The notes beneath the pieces were generated by a model that worked only from the letters and a program-made list of their open reading frames with translations, searched no databases and was not told the origin of the DNA. From the NCBI RefSeq assembly GCF_000241265.1, contig NZ_BAEE01000067.1, positions 19,532 to 83,531 of the forward strand: a DNA stretch of 64,000 nucleotides. The letters are read 5' to 3'. Shown here piece by piece: positions 51,189-60,940 of the stretch. Both the position numbers and the translations under genes were made by a program. The first letter of the stretch is position 1. Each line of letters begins with the position of its first letter. The DNA comes from Gordonia araii NBRC 100433 (lineage in GTDB: Bacteria > Actinomycetota > Actinomycetes > Mycobacteriales > Mycobacteriaceae).

Positions 51189-52415
51189 CTAGCGGCCCAG
51201 CACGGCGGCGGGCACCTTCGACAAGGTCGCCGACAGTGCGTCGATCTTGGCCGAGAGCGCCTTGCGCGTGGCGTCGTCGACCTTGTCGTAGCTGACGTAG
51301 CCGGGCCCTTCGCGGAGTTCGTCGATGGCGGCGTTGATGGCGTCGAACTGGTTGGTGATCTCGGTCATCAGGCCGGCGTCGTGTGCCTGGATGATCGGCT
51401 GCAACTCGCCGATGAGTCGTTGACTGCCTTCGACATTCGCCGCGAAATCCCAGAGGTCCGTGTGCGAGTAGCGATCTTCCTCGCCCGCCACCTTCGTCTT
51501 GGCGATCTCGTCGATCAAGGCCTTGGGGCCCTGGACGAACAGGTTCGTGTCGAAGCTGAAGTCGGGTTTGTCGACTTCGGTCTTCAGCGCGCGGGCATCG
51601 GCGAGGAGCTGATCGGCGACCGTCGCGATCGCCTCGGGGGTGTCGGACTTCTTCGCGTCGGCGGCATCGGCGGGGGTGACTTTGCCGTCGTCGTCGCCGA
51701 TGTCTTCCGGACGCGGCGGCCAGAGGAAGCGCTCGATGCGGTGGAAACCGGTGAACGCCTCCTGGCCGTCGGCGGTGTCATCCCACCGCATGTCGATCTT
51801 GGGGTCGAGGTCGCTGAAGGATTCGGCAACAGGTTCGACGCGCTCGTAGAACGACCGGGTGGGTGCGAACTGTGCGCGGGCGGCGTCGAGGTCGCCGCGC
51901 TTGACCGCGGCGACGAACTCCACGGTCGCTCGTTCCAAGTTGCCGATCTCGGTGCGCACCGACGCCAGGTAGCGCTTCTTGGCCTCCTCGACGTCGGCGG
52001 GCGCCTCACTCTTCTGCTTCTCCTCACCGGTGACGGTGATCTCCTTGCGGATCCCGGTGCCGACCATCCCCGGCTTGCACGCGACGGCGTAGGTGCCGGG
52101 TTTGACCAGGTCGACGGTGAGCTTGCCGCTCACACCCGGGGCGATGTTCTCGACTTCGCCGAGCACCCGCGAACCGTCGTAGACGTAGAACTCGGTGACT
52201 TTGGAACCCGAGTTGGTCACCTTGAAACCGACCGTCCCGGTTTGGGCTTGCGCGGTGTCGAAATCGCATGCGGTATCCGATGACGTGACGTTGAGGGTGG
52301 TGGCCGCCGAGTCCTTTGCGACGCAGCCGCCCAACGCCAGCGGGGCGAGAAGAGCGACCGCGGCGATCGTCGTCGTGCTCGGCACGGCCCGACGGCGGGA
52401 GTGGTCAGGATTCAT
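51189..52415 (-). CDS. efeO: Iron uptake lipoprotein EfeO
   Basis: A 408-residue lipoprotein (lipobox LALGGC, Cys31) with an N-terminal cupredoxin-like domain (about 40-130, DTACDFDTAQ... YAVACKPGM) and a C-terminal imelysin M75 domain. The M75 His-x-x-Glu motif is FHRIERFLW near 223. It delivers iron to EfeU in the cell wall. ATG 52415 is followed by a typical signal; the gene overlaps efeU by 11 bases and precedes efeB. Confidence 0.94.
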   Translation of the reverse strand: MNPDHSRRRAVPSTTTIAAVALLAPLALGGCVAKDSAATTLNVTSSDTACDFDTAQAQTGTVGFKVTNSGSKVTEFYVYDGSRVLGEVENIAPGVSGKLTVDLVKPGTYAVACKPGMVGTGIRKEITVTGEEKQKSEAPADVEEAKKRYLASVRTEIGNLERATVEFVAAVKRGDLDAARAQFAPTRSFYERVEPVAESFSDLDPKIDMRWDDTADGQEAFTGFHRIERFLWPPRPEDIGDDDGKVTPADAADAKKSDTPEAIATVADQLLADARALKTEVDKPDFSFDTNLFVQGPKALIDEIAKTKVAGEEDRYSHTDLWDFAANVEGSQRLIGELQPIIQAHDAGLMTEITNQFDAINAAIDELREGPGYVSYDKVDDATRKALSAKIDALSATLSKVPAAVLGR

Positions 52416-53316
52416 CTGGATTTCCTTTCGTAGCGGCACCGGCCGGGCGGCCGGGACGCAGCTGGCGGGTCAGGAACAGCGGGAGGACGATGAGGATGTA
52501 GCCGGCCCACGCCACAACCTGCAGCCAGGTCGGGTCGGGGCGGAAGTTGAGGATTCCCGCGAGGAGTGAGCCGTACCAGGAGTCGTGCTGGTAGCCGATG
52601 CCGGAGGCGAGGTTGAATGCCGTCTGCGCATGTCCGGGGATCCAGTCGAGCCAGCCGTAGCTCTCCATGGCGCGCACGCCGTACGCCAGGATTCCGGCGG
52701 CGACGAACACGAGGAAGGTTCCGGTGACCGTGAAGAACGCGGTGAAGTTGATCCGCACGGCGCCGAAGTAGAGGCCGATGGTGACGAGCACCGACACGGC
52801 GATACCGGCCAACAGCCCCAACAGCGGTACCAGTCCGCCGGAAACGCTGTCGGCGTAGCTGGCCATCAGCAGCGCCGTTTCCAGGCCCTCCCGTCCGACG
52901 GCCAGGAAGGCGAGGAAGAACACCGCCGCCGGGCCGGCGACCAGTGCCTGTGCCATTCCGGTTTTGAGGTCGCCGGAGATGGTCGCCGATGCCTTACTCA
53001 TCCACAAGAGCATGTAGGTGACGATCGCGACGGCGACGAGTGAAGCGACCCCGGCGACCAGCTCGGCGTACTTCGAGTCGATGGTCGAAGTCCCGAGCTG
53101 GATGCCGGCGAACACGCCGATCATCACCACGACGGCCAAGCCGACGCCGAGCCACACGTAGCGGAGTGCATCGCGCCGGTCCGACCGCACCAGGAAGGCG
53201 ACGAGGATCATGACCACGATGCCGGCTTCCAGGCCCTCGCGCAGGCCGATGACACCGCTGCCGGTCAGTTGAGTGACCAGTGGGGTTGCCGCTTCGGCGG
53301 TGTTGACGGTCGTCAT
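52405..53316 (-). CDS. efeU: Iron permease EfeU (FTR1 family)
   Basis: A 303-residue membrane permease with seven predicted spans. Two REGLE motifs that coordinate iron are present at 26-30 (LREGLEAG) and 142-146 (GREGLETA). ATG 53316 is chosen because the sequence upstream runs into the IdeR box. It heads the efeUOB operon. The IdeR box 26 bases upstream predicts repression when iron is plentiful. Confidence 0.93.
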   Translation of the reverse strand: MTTVNTAEAATPLVTQLTGSGVIGLREGLEAGIVVMILVAFLVRSDRRDALRYVWLGVGLAVVVMIGVFAGIQLGTSTIDSKYAELVAGVASLVAVAIVTYMLLWMSKASATISGDLKTGMAQALVAGPAAVFFLAFLAVGREGLETALLMASYADSVSGGLVPLLGLLAGIAVSVLVTIGLYFGAVRINFTAFFTVTGTFLVFVAAGILAYGVRAMESYGWLDWIPGHAQTAFNLASGIGYQHDSWYGSLLAGILNFRPDPTWLQVVAWAGYILIVLPLFLTRQLRPGRPAGAATKGNPDES

Positions 53317-53341
53317 GGGACACTTTGCGTCGGGAGATAAA

Positions 53342-53360
53342 CCAGGTGAGGCTAACCAAA
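53342..53360. promoter_or_regulatory. IdeR/DtxR iron box
   Basis: CCAGGTGAGGCTAACCAAA matches the IdeR consensus TTAGGTTAGGCTAACCTAA at 15 of 19 positions, including the AGGCTAACC core. It lies 26 bases before efeU and 91 bases before lpqU. Control of efeUOB by iron is the clear prediction. Confidence 0.82.
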
Positions 53361-53450
53361 GCAATCTACGCCTCACCCTGTCGGGATGCCACCGGAGAGC
53401 CATTGGTCCCCGTATGTGGAACAATTGACCAACTGTTCACGAGGGGACCT

Positions 53451-54209
53451 ATGAGACACCAAGCCCGGCGGCGCTGGCGCCTGACGACGATCGCCGTCGC
53501 GCTGGCTACCGTCGCCGCGATGTCGGTGAGCTGCGTCGATCTGCCGACGCGGCACCGCTCCGACATCCCGCAAGGCGTCCCTCCCGGGGCCGGTGTTCCG
53601 GTGCCCTACATCAACATCCACGGTCCCGGGCGTACCGCCGACAAGCTGAACGCCTGGGCGCGACCGATCTCGAATGCCACCGGTATCGGCGTCACGGCCT
53701 TGGAGGCTTACGGCAACGCCGCCGAGATCCAGCGGCAGCAGCACCCGGAATGCGGCGTTTCCTGGACCACGCTGGCGGGGATCGCGGGTACCGAGAGCAA
53801 ACACGGCAGGCATCACGGTGCGCGCGTGCAGCCCAACGGCGACACCGTTCCGCCCATCCGCGGACCGGAGCTCGACGGCAGCAACGGCAACATGCGGATG
53901 GTCGACCAGAAGAATCCGACCCGCTCCGACGGCAGCCCCAATTTCGTTCGCGCGGAGGGCCCGTTCCAGTTCTTGCCGGAGACATGGCAGCGTTTCGGCG
54001 TCGACGCCAACGGCGACGGCATCGCGGACCCGGACAACATCGACGATGCCGCGCTGTCGGCCGCACGCTACCTGTGCGTGTCCGCCGGCGGCGATATGAC
54101 GACGCCGGAGGGGTGGATGAAGGCGCTCCTGGTCTACAACCAGTCGAGGCCCTACGCCCAGGAGGTCCGCGACCGCGCGAACGCGTACTCGGTCAACGTC
54201 CGGTACTGA
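53451..54209 (+). CDS. lpqU: Lytic transglycosylase-like lipoprotein LpqU
   Basis: A 252-residue lipoprotein with the signal ending at Cys28 (SVSC). The SLT-type domain has the catalytic Glu115 in AGTESKHGR and later GPFQFLPETWQRFG and YNQSRPYA, as in soluble lytic transglycosylases. It probably cuts peptidoglycan in the cell wall. ATG 53451 has GAGGGGA upstream. It precedes eno, as Rv1022-Rv1023 in M. tuberculosis. Confidence 0.9.
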   Translation: MRHQARRRWRLTTIAVALATVAAMSVSCVDLPTRHRSDIPQGVPPGAGVPVPYINIHGPGRTADKLNAWARPISNATGIGVTALEAYGNAAEIQRQQHPECGVSWTTLAGIAGTESKHGRHHGARVQPNGDTVPPIRGPELDGSNGNMRMVDQKNPTRSDGSPNFVRAEGPFQFLPETWQRFGVDANGDGIADPDNIDDAALSAARYLCVSAGGDMTTPEGWMKALLVYNQSRPYAQEVRDRANAYSVNVRY

Positions 54210-54274
54210 CCGAACGTCCCGGGAGGGCCGGTATTACCCTGAGTGCAACACGCACGCACCGACCAAAGGGGTAG

Positions 54275-55567
<1,293 letters not shown>

Positions 55568-55580
55568 TTAGCTAGAAGGC

Positions 55581-56336
55581 ATGGCAGGGCGCAGAAAGGA
55601 ACGGGCGGACCGCACGCGGTCCACTCGTTCGTCGCGCAACCGTCCGGGCGCTTCCCGTCCCGCTGCCGGCCGGCGCCCGCGCAATCCGGCGCCGCAGGCC
55701 GCCGAGCCGATCACCGACGCCACCAGCCTCGATCTGATCAACGACGACGAGGTCGCCGAGCCGCCTGTGCCGTCGGCGGCTGTTGACGCCGATGCGGTTG
55801 ACGGCGATGTGATCGATGTCGACGCTGATGTCGACGGTGGGGACACCGGCGCTGACGACGCGGTCGAGGCCGAGCCCGCGCGCGTCCGGCAACGTCGTAC
55901 CAGCGCCAGGGCAGCGGCACATCGTCCTCGCCGGGCACCGGCCCGTGCGCTCGCGGCCCGGTGGGAGCGTCTCAACCCGCGCCGTGCGATCGTGCTCGCG
56001 GTGGTGCTCGGCTTCGTCGCGCTGACCTTGGCGATGCCACTGCGAACCTACTTCTCGCAGCGCGCCGAGGCCGATCAGATGCGCGCGACGAATGCCGCAC
56101 TCGAGCGCGAGATCGCCGATCTCACCCGGAAGGTCAACGAGCAGGGCGATCCGGCGTACACGGAGGCGCAGGCACGGGCCCGGCTGCAGTACGTCCGGCC
56201 GGGTGAGACCCCGTTCGTGCTGGAGATCCCGGGCCGCGAAGCCGCTGCGCAGGAGCGTCGTCGCGCGGCCGAGCGAGCAGCGAACCCATGGTTCGCGAAC
56301 CTGTGGGACTCGGTGGCAACGCCGCCGCAGAAGTGA
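55581..56336 (+). CDS. FtsB/DivIC-type septum formation initiator
   Basis: A 251-residue single-pass membrane protein. A long charged, acidic cytoplasmic part (1-130) is followed by a span at about 136-153 (AIVLAVVLGFVALTLAM). A coiled coil follows at about 157-187 (RAEADQMRATNAALEREI) and then the typical EQGDPAYTEAQARARLQYVRPGE. FtsB-type proteins link division proteins outside the membrane. In M. tuberculosis the gene is Rv1024, in the same place after eno. The N-terminal part is longer than in most FtsB proteins. Confidence 0.9.
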   Translation: MAGRRKERADRTRSTRSSRNRPGASRPAAGRRPRNPAPQAAEPITDATSLDLINDDEVAEPPVPSAAVDADAVDGDVIDVDADVDGGDTGADDAVEAEPARVRQRRTSARAAAHRPRRAPARALAARWERLNPRRAIVLAVVLGFVALTLAMPLRTYFSQRAEADQMRATNAALEREIADLTRKVNEQGDPAYTEAQARARLQYVRPGETPFVLEIPGREAAAQERRRAAERAANPWFANLWDSVATPPQK

Positions 56337-56349
56337 CACGCCCTTGTCT

Positions 56350-56856
56350 GTGTCGAAGGCCGATCTGGCCGTGGTCGCCGAGCAACTCGGACGTGAGCCC
56401 CGCGGCGTGCTCGATGTCAGTTATCGCACACCCGACGGGGCGCCCGCCGTCGTGAAAACGGCGCCGCGCCTGCCCGACGGCACGCCGTTTCCCACGCTGT
56501 ACTACCTGACCGATCCGCGGCTCACCGCCGCGGCGAGCCGGTTGGAATCGTCGGGGGTCATGAAGACCATGACCGAGCGACTCCTCGTCGACGAGGAACT
56601 GGCCGCCGCCTACCGCCGCGCCCACGAGAGCTACCTTGCCGAGCGCGACGCCATCGAATCGCTCGGCACCGATTTCACCGGTGGCGGGATGCCCGACCGG
56701 GTGAAATGTCTGCACGTCTTGATCGCGCACTCGCTCGCGAAGGGGCCCGGCCTCAACCCGCTCGGCGACGAAGCGGTCGCCCTGGCCTGTGACGCGGGCC
56801 TGAGGGGGACGGCGCTGCCCGCGGATTGGCCGGTCTACGACGGAGGCGAGCCGTGA
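56350..56856 (+). CDS. DUF501 family protein
   Basis: A 168-residue conserved actinobacterial protein with VAEQLGREPRGVLDVSYR, APRLPDGTPFPTLYYLT and MPDRVKCLHVLIAHSLAKG, the DUF501 core (with a conserved Cys-His). It matches Rv1025. GTG 56350 aligns with homologues; TTG 56344 is possible. It overlaps the ppx start by four bases (GTGA). Function unknown, though the linkage with ppx is strongly conserved. Confidence 0.88.
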   Translation: MSKADLAVVAEQLGREPRGVLDVSYRTPDGAPAVVKTAPRLPDGTPFPTLYYLTDPRLTAAASRLESSGVMKTMTERLLVDEELAAAYRRAHESYLAERDAIESLGTDFTGGGMPDRVKCLHVLIAHSLAKGPGLNPLGDEAVALACDAGLRGTALPADWPVYDGGEP

Positions 56857-57812
56857 CCCGGGTCGCCGCGGTCGACTGCGGCACGAACTCCATTCGACTG
56901 CTCGTCGCCGATCCTGTCGTCGGCCCGGAACGGTCGGGGGAGCTCCGCGACCTGCACCGCGAGATGCGCGTGGTGCGTCTCGGCCAGGGCGTCGACGCGA
57001 CCGGCCGTTTCGCCGACGAAGCCATCGAGCGCACTCGCGCGGCCCTCGGCGACTACGCGTCGACGATGCGCGATCTGCGTGTCGAACGCGTCGACATGGT
57101 CGCCACCTCCGCGACGCGCGACGCGGCGAACCGCGACGAGTTCTTCGCGATGACCGCCGAGCTGCTCGGCACCGTGGTGCCCGGCGCCGTCGCGCGGGTC
57201 ATCACCGGCGACGAGGAGGCCCGGCTGTCCTTCCGCGGTGCGGTCGGGGGCCTCGATCCCGAATCCGGTCCGTTCGCCGTGACAGATCTCGGCGGCGGAT
57301 CCACCGAACTGGTCGTGGGGGACGGCAGCGGTGTGCACGCCGCCTACTCCGCCGATGTCGGCTGTGTGCGCACCACGGAGCGTTGTCTCTCCGGCGACCC
57401 GCCGTCGTCCGGGGAGATCGCGGCGGCTCAGGAGTTCATCGCCGAACGGCTGGCCCCGGCGTTCGATGCCGTCGACGTGTCGCGTGTGCGCACGTGGGTG
57501 GGTGTCGCGGGGACGATGACGACGCTCGCCGCGCTCGCGGCGGGCCTCACCGAATACGATCCCGACCGGATCCACCTGTCGCGCATCCCGCTCGACAAGC
57601 TGTACGACGTCTGCTGGGACCTGGTCGCGATGCCCCGGGACCGTCGGGCGGCGCTGGGGCCCATGCATCCGGGGCGCGTCGACGTCATCGGGGCGGGTGC
57701 GCTGGTCACCGACGCCTTGGCCGGCCAGATGGTCGCGCGGGCCGGTATTGGCGAGCTAGTGGTGTCCGAGCACGACATCCTCGACGGTATCGCTCTGAAC
57801 CTGCTCGACTGA
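56853..57812 (+). CDS. ppx: Exopolyphosphatase (Ppx/GppA family)
   Basis: A 319-residue ASKHA-fold phosphatase. VAAVDCGTNSIRLLVADP is the first phosphate loop and DLGGGSTELVVG the second. The short form lacks the C-terminal HD domain, as in mycobacterial Ppx2 (Rv1026). It acts on long polyphosphate or (p)ppGpp-related substrates. It overlaps the DUF501 gene and is followed at once by repeat array D. Confidence 0.93.
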   Translation: MTRVAAVDCGTNSIRLLVADPVVGPERSGELRDLHREMRVVRLGQGVDATGRFADEAIERTRAALGDYASTMRDLRVERVDMVATSATRDAANRDEFFAMTAELLGTVVPGAVARVITGDEEARLSFRGAVGGLDPESGPFAVTDLGGGSTELVVGDGSGVHAAYSADVGCVRTTERCLSGDPPSSGEIAAAQEFIAERLAPAFDAVDVSRVRTWVGVAGTMTTLAALAAGLTEYDPDRIHLSRIPLDKLYDVCWDLVAMPRDRRAALGPMHPGRVDVIGAGALVTDALAGQMVARAGIGELVVSEHDILDGIALNLLD

Positions 57813-57816
57813 TCCC

Positions 57817-57926
57817 GCCGAGTGGGCACCTCACCCCCGCCGAGTGGGCACCTCACTTACGCCGAGTGGGCACCTCACTTACGCCGAGTGGGCACCTCAC
57901 CCCCGCCGAGTGGGCACCTGACCTGC
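57817..57926. repeat. Tandem 22-bp repeat array, locus D
   Basis: Five 22-bp units (starting at 57817, 57839, 57861, 57883 and 57905) are the reverse complement of the type-2 unit, with GCCGAGTGGGCAC in each. The array begins five bases after the ppx stop codon and lies between the convergent ppx and DUF4395 genes. Confidence 0.93.
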
Positions 57927-57946
57927 GGGTGCCCCTGAATATCGGG

Positions 57947-58468
57947 TCAGGCCGCGTGCGTGGTGTCGAGGCTCGGAGCACCCCGATCGAGATTGATGTT
58001 GTTGCAGGCCTCGCACACGGACTCGGGCACGAGGCCGATGCGCTGCAGGTAGCCGAAGGTGATGCAGCCCAGGCAGATTCCGAAAGCGAACTCTAGGAAC
58101 GCCGCGACGATCAGCAGGCCGATGGTGATTTGGGCGGCCAATCCCCAGCCGGCGAGACTGAACACGGTGGCGACGAGGCCGAAGACCAGTCCGACGGTCT
58201 GCGCGAAGCGCTTCGGTGGTCCGGGGACCAGCTTCTCCTTCTTCCAGATCTTGGGCACGATCACATGCACTGCCAGCCTGCCGAACGGCGAGTACTTCGG
58301 TCCGCCGGCGACCCGCAGCGCGAAGCCCAGCGCGAGGAGCGCGTAAAGCCACCACTGGTTGACGACGATCGACGCGACAGCCAGCACGATGACCAGACCT
58401 GCCGTCGAACGTGCGGCATAGTCGTTGACCGGGTTGGGGAAAGCGAATGCCTCGCGCACCGATGCCAT
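57947..58468 (-). CDS. DUF4395 membrane protein
   Basis: A 173-residue membrane protein with about four spans (near 24-42, 45-55, 88-108 and 112-130). It has a CLGC motif (GICLGCITFGYLQ), the CxxC-like pair typical of DUF4395, and a soluble Cys pair (EACNNIN). Members often sit beside thioredoxin-like genes, but none is here; the flanks are repeat arrays D and E. Thiol chemistry at the membrane is a guess. Confidence 0.78.
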   Translation of the reverse strand: MASVREAFAFPNPVNDYAARSTAGLVIVLAVASIVVNQWWLYALLALGFALRVAGGPKYSPFGRLAVHVIVPKIWKKEKLVPGPPKRFAQTVGLVFGLVATVFSLAGWGLAAQITIGLLIVAAFLEFAFGICLGCITFGYLQRIGLVPESVCEACNNINLDRGAPSLDTTHAA

Positions 58469-58637
58469 GTCATACCTCCAGAATCTGCTCAGTCTGTCCG
58501 CGACCCGCGTGGGCGTCGACAGACCTGCTCCAGATTAGCCACGATGCAGAAGCCGTGCGCAGTTGGATTCATGCTGGGCCAAACCCTGACATGCCTGGTC
58601 AGCGGTGTCGGGGAGCTGTCCACTCGGTGCAGATCAG

Positions 58638-58741
58638 GTGCCCACTGGGCGGGGGTGGGGTGCCCAGTCGGCAGAGGTGGGGTGCCCACTGGGCGGAGGT
58701 GAGGTGCCCAGTCGGCAGAGGTGGGGTGCCCACTCGGCGAA
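58638..58741. repeat. Tandem 22-bp repeat array, locus E
   Basis: Four full units and a partial one (starting at 58638, 58660, 58682, 58704 and 58726) of the type-2 unit on the plus strand, with variants CCCACTGGGCGG and CCCAGTCGGCAG. It lies upstream of the DUF4395 gene and downstream of the next membrane protein gene (both minus strand). Confidence 0.92.
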
Positions 58742-58778
58742 ATGCCTGGGGGTGAGGGACTATCGCAGGCGGGCGGGA

Positions 58779-59315
58779 CTAGCGACGGGCGGCGGCTCGC
58801 TCGCGAAAGTAGTGCCAGCCGAATCCGTAGGAGACCAGCGTCGCGACGCCGCCGATGGCCAGCAGCGCCGGAACGAACCAGGCGACGAAGAAGAGTGCGC
58901 CGTCGTCGATGTTGTACTGCGACGTCATGCCGAGGTAGGCGACGACCAAGCCGACGAGCAGCAGCACGGTGAGCACGGTCGCCGCCGCCGCGAAACCGCG
59001 CGCGATGGGGCTGACCCCCGACAGTGCGGCAGCGATGAGCGCCGCGATGCTGAGCGGGACCCCGATGATCGCCATCCAGATCAGCGTCCACCCCAGCGAG
59101 TTCATGTGGAAGTGCGTGTCGATGTAGGTGATCGCGACGACGATGACGAGGTACAGCAGGGTGATCCCGCTGACGACCGCGGTGCCGACGATCGACAGGG
59201 TGACCGCGAGCGGCCTGGTCACGACGGCCCGGCCCGCCGCCGACGGGAGTGTTGCGGGCGGGTACGGAGGGGGTGAGACGGGTGGATGGGGCGGAGGGCC
59301 CTCTGGCCCGCTCAC
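58779..59315 (-). CDS. Four-span membrane protein with Pro-rich N-terminus
   Basis: A 178-residue protein. The first 30 residues are Pro-rich and probably cytoplasmic (PPPHPPVSPPPYPP). Four membrane spans follow (near 36-60, 72-95, 102-128 and 140-165), with a basic C-terminus (REARAAARR-like). It overlaps the start of nothing upstream but its own start is embedded in the end of the 137-residue gene (ATGA), so the pair is coupled. Family not recognised. Confidence 0.68.
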   Translation of the reverse strand: MSGPEGPPPHPPVSPPPYPPATLPSAAGRAVVTRPLAVTLSIVGTAVVSGITLLYLVIVVAITYIDTHFHMNSLGWTLIWMAIIGVPLSIAALIAAALSGVSPIARGFAAAATVLTVLLLVGLVVAYLGMTSQYNIDDGALFFVAWFVPALLAIGGVATLVSYGFGWHYFRERAAARR

Positions 59316-59725
59316 CGCTCCTGATCCTCGACGGGTGCCTCGATGGCCTTACGCTGCGGCGACCTGGTGATCTCGGCGCTTTCGCCCGGCCCCGCGTCGA
59401 GTTCACCGGTCTCGAACTCGTCGTCCAGCTCTTCGACGTCTAGCCCGTCGTCGAGATGTTCCTGCGCCAGCCGGTCCAGTCGCTCCGCGTCTGCCTTGGC
59501 GCGTTTGGCCGCCTCACGCATCTCGAAACCGTCGGTGACGAGGTCGCCGATCTCGCGTGCGACGTCGGCGACGGCGCCGGTGATGATCGTTGCGATCCTC
59601 CCGACGCGCGTCGCCGTCGTCTGCACGACTTCCTGCGCGATGTCCTTGTTGCGCTCGAAGCGGTCGAAATCGACCTCTCGAGGCCGGCGCCGCTCGATGT
59701 CACCCTGCGGCTTGTCGTCGCTCAT
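59312..59725 (-). CDS. Conserved hypothetical protein with amphipathic middle
   Basis: A 137-residue protein without signal peptide. The first 30 residues are charged, the middle (about 35-75, TRVGRIATIITGAVADVAREIGD) is amphipathic or weakly hydrophobic, and the tail is very acidic. Its stop overlaps the start of the Pro-rich membrane protein gene by ATGA. It may be a partner of that protein. Family not recognised. Confidence 0.65.
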   Translation of the reverse strand: MSDDKPQGDIERRRPREVDFDRFERNKDIAQEVVQTTATRVGRIATIITGAVADVAREIGDLVTDGFEMREAAKRAKADAERLDRLAQEHLDDGLDVEELDDEFETGELDAGPGESAEITRSPQRKAIEAPVEDQER

Positions 59726-59754
59726 AGCCGATCACAATACTCGCTGTCGACGAG

Positions 59755-60936
59755 TCAGCCGGCTTTCGCGGCGGGTGCGCGCTCGATGTTGACGACCAGA
59801 TCGTCGTCGTCGTTCGTCCACGAGTTCGGCAGGCTCAGCTTGGCGATCTTCTTCCACGTCGAGCCGAGCTGGCCGCGCAGGCTGCCGGTGTTGTAGGGCA
59901 TGCCGTAGCGCTCGCAGATGGCGCGGACCTCCGGGGACATCTCCGGATACCGGTTGGCCGGCACATCCGGGAACAGGTGGTGCTCGATCTGGTGACTCAG
60001 GTTGCCGCTCATGATGTGGAAGAGCGGGCCGCCGTCGATGTTGGCCGAGCCGAGCATCTGCCGGATGTACCACTCGCCGCGGGTCTCGTTGGCGCATTCC
60101 TCCTTGCTGAAGGTTTGCGCGCCGGTCGGGAAATGGCCGCAGAAGATGATCGAGAACGTCCACAGATTGCGGACGAGGTTCGCCGACGCGTTGCCGAGCA
60201 AGGTCGGGACGAACAGGGGACCGGTCAGGGCGGGGAAGATCAGGTAGTCCTTGAGCACCTGCTTGCTGGCCTTGCGCCACATACCCTTGACCAGGCCCTT
60301 GACGTCGGACCATTTGCGCTCGCCGGCCGCGATCCGCTCGACCTCAAGGTCGTGCAGCATGACGCCCCACTCGAACAGCAGCATCAGGCCGGTGGCCCAT
60401 GCCAGGTTGCCCAGGTAGTAGGGGTTCCACTTCTGGTCGCGGTCCATGCGCAGGATGCCGTACCCGACGTCGCGGTCCTCGCCGACGATGTTGGTGAAGG
60501 TGTGGTGCATGTAGTTGTGGCTGTGCTTCCACTGGTCGGCCGGGCACACGGTGTCCCACTCGAACTCGCGCGAGTTGTAGGTGTCCTCGCGCATCCAGTC
60601 GTATTGGCCGTGCATGACGTTGTGGCCGATTTCCATGTTGTCGAGGATTTTCGACGCGCCGAGCATGCCGACGGCGGCGAGCCACGCGGGCGGGAACCAG
60701 CCGAGGTACATGAGTGCGCGGCCGCCGACCTCGAGTCCGCGCTGGGCGCGGATGACCTTGTAGATGTACTCCCTGTCCGAGTCGCCGACATCGGCCATGA
60801 TGCGGGCGCGCAGCTCTTCGAGCTCACGGCCGATCGCCTCGACCTGTTCGTGAGTCAGGTTGACCTCCTTGATGGGGGCCGCCTTCTTCTCGTTCTTCGC
60901 CTTGGCTTCGTAGCGGTCGCTGATCTGAATAACCAT
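59755..60936 (-). CDS. Acyl-CoA delta-9 fatty acid desaturase (DesA3-like)
   Basis: A 393-residue membrane di-iron desaturase. The three histidine boxes are HNVMH (105-109), HSHNYMHH (138-145) and HQIEHH (315-320). The N-terminal 30 residues are soluble, and hydrophobic stretches around 75-95, 175-195 and 255-270 anchor it. It introduces a double bond into saturated acyl chains, matching Rv3229c (DesA3). ATG 60936 has GAGG nine bases upstream. The reductase gene lies directly upstream, four bases away. Confidence 0.94.
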   Translation of the reverse strand: MVIQISDRYEAKAKNEKKAAPIKEVNLTHEQVEAIGRELEELRARIMADVGDSDREYIYKVIRAQRGLEVGGRALMYLGWFPPAWLAAVGMLGASKILDNMEIGHNVMHGQYDWMREDTYNSREFEWDTVCPADQWKHSHNYMHHTFTNIVGEDRDVGYGILRMDRDQKWNPYYLGNLAWATGLMLLFEWGVMLHDLEVERIAAGERKWSDVKGLVKGMWRKASKQVLKDYLIFPALTGPLFVPTLLGNASANLVRNLWTFSIIFCGHFPTGAQTFSKEECANETRGEWYIRQMLGSANIDGGPLFHIMSGNLSHQIEHHLFPDVPANRYPEMSPEVRAICERYGMPYNTGSLRGQLGSTWKKIAKLSLPNSWTNDDDDLVVNIERAPAAKAG

Positions 60937-60940
60937 GTTC

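Noticed and set aside
50247..52283. A 678-codon plus-strand frame across efeB and efeO
   Set aside because: It crosses two well-supported genes on the other strand and has no motifs.
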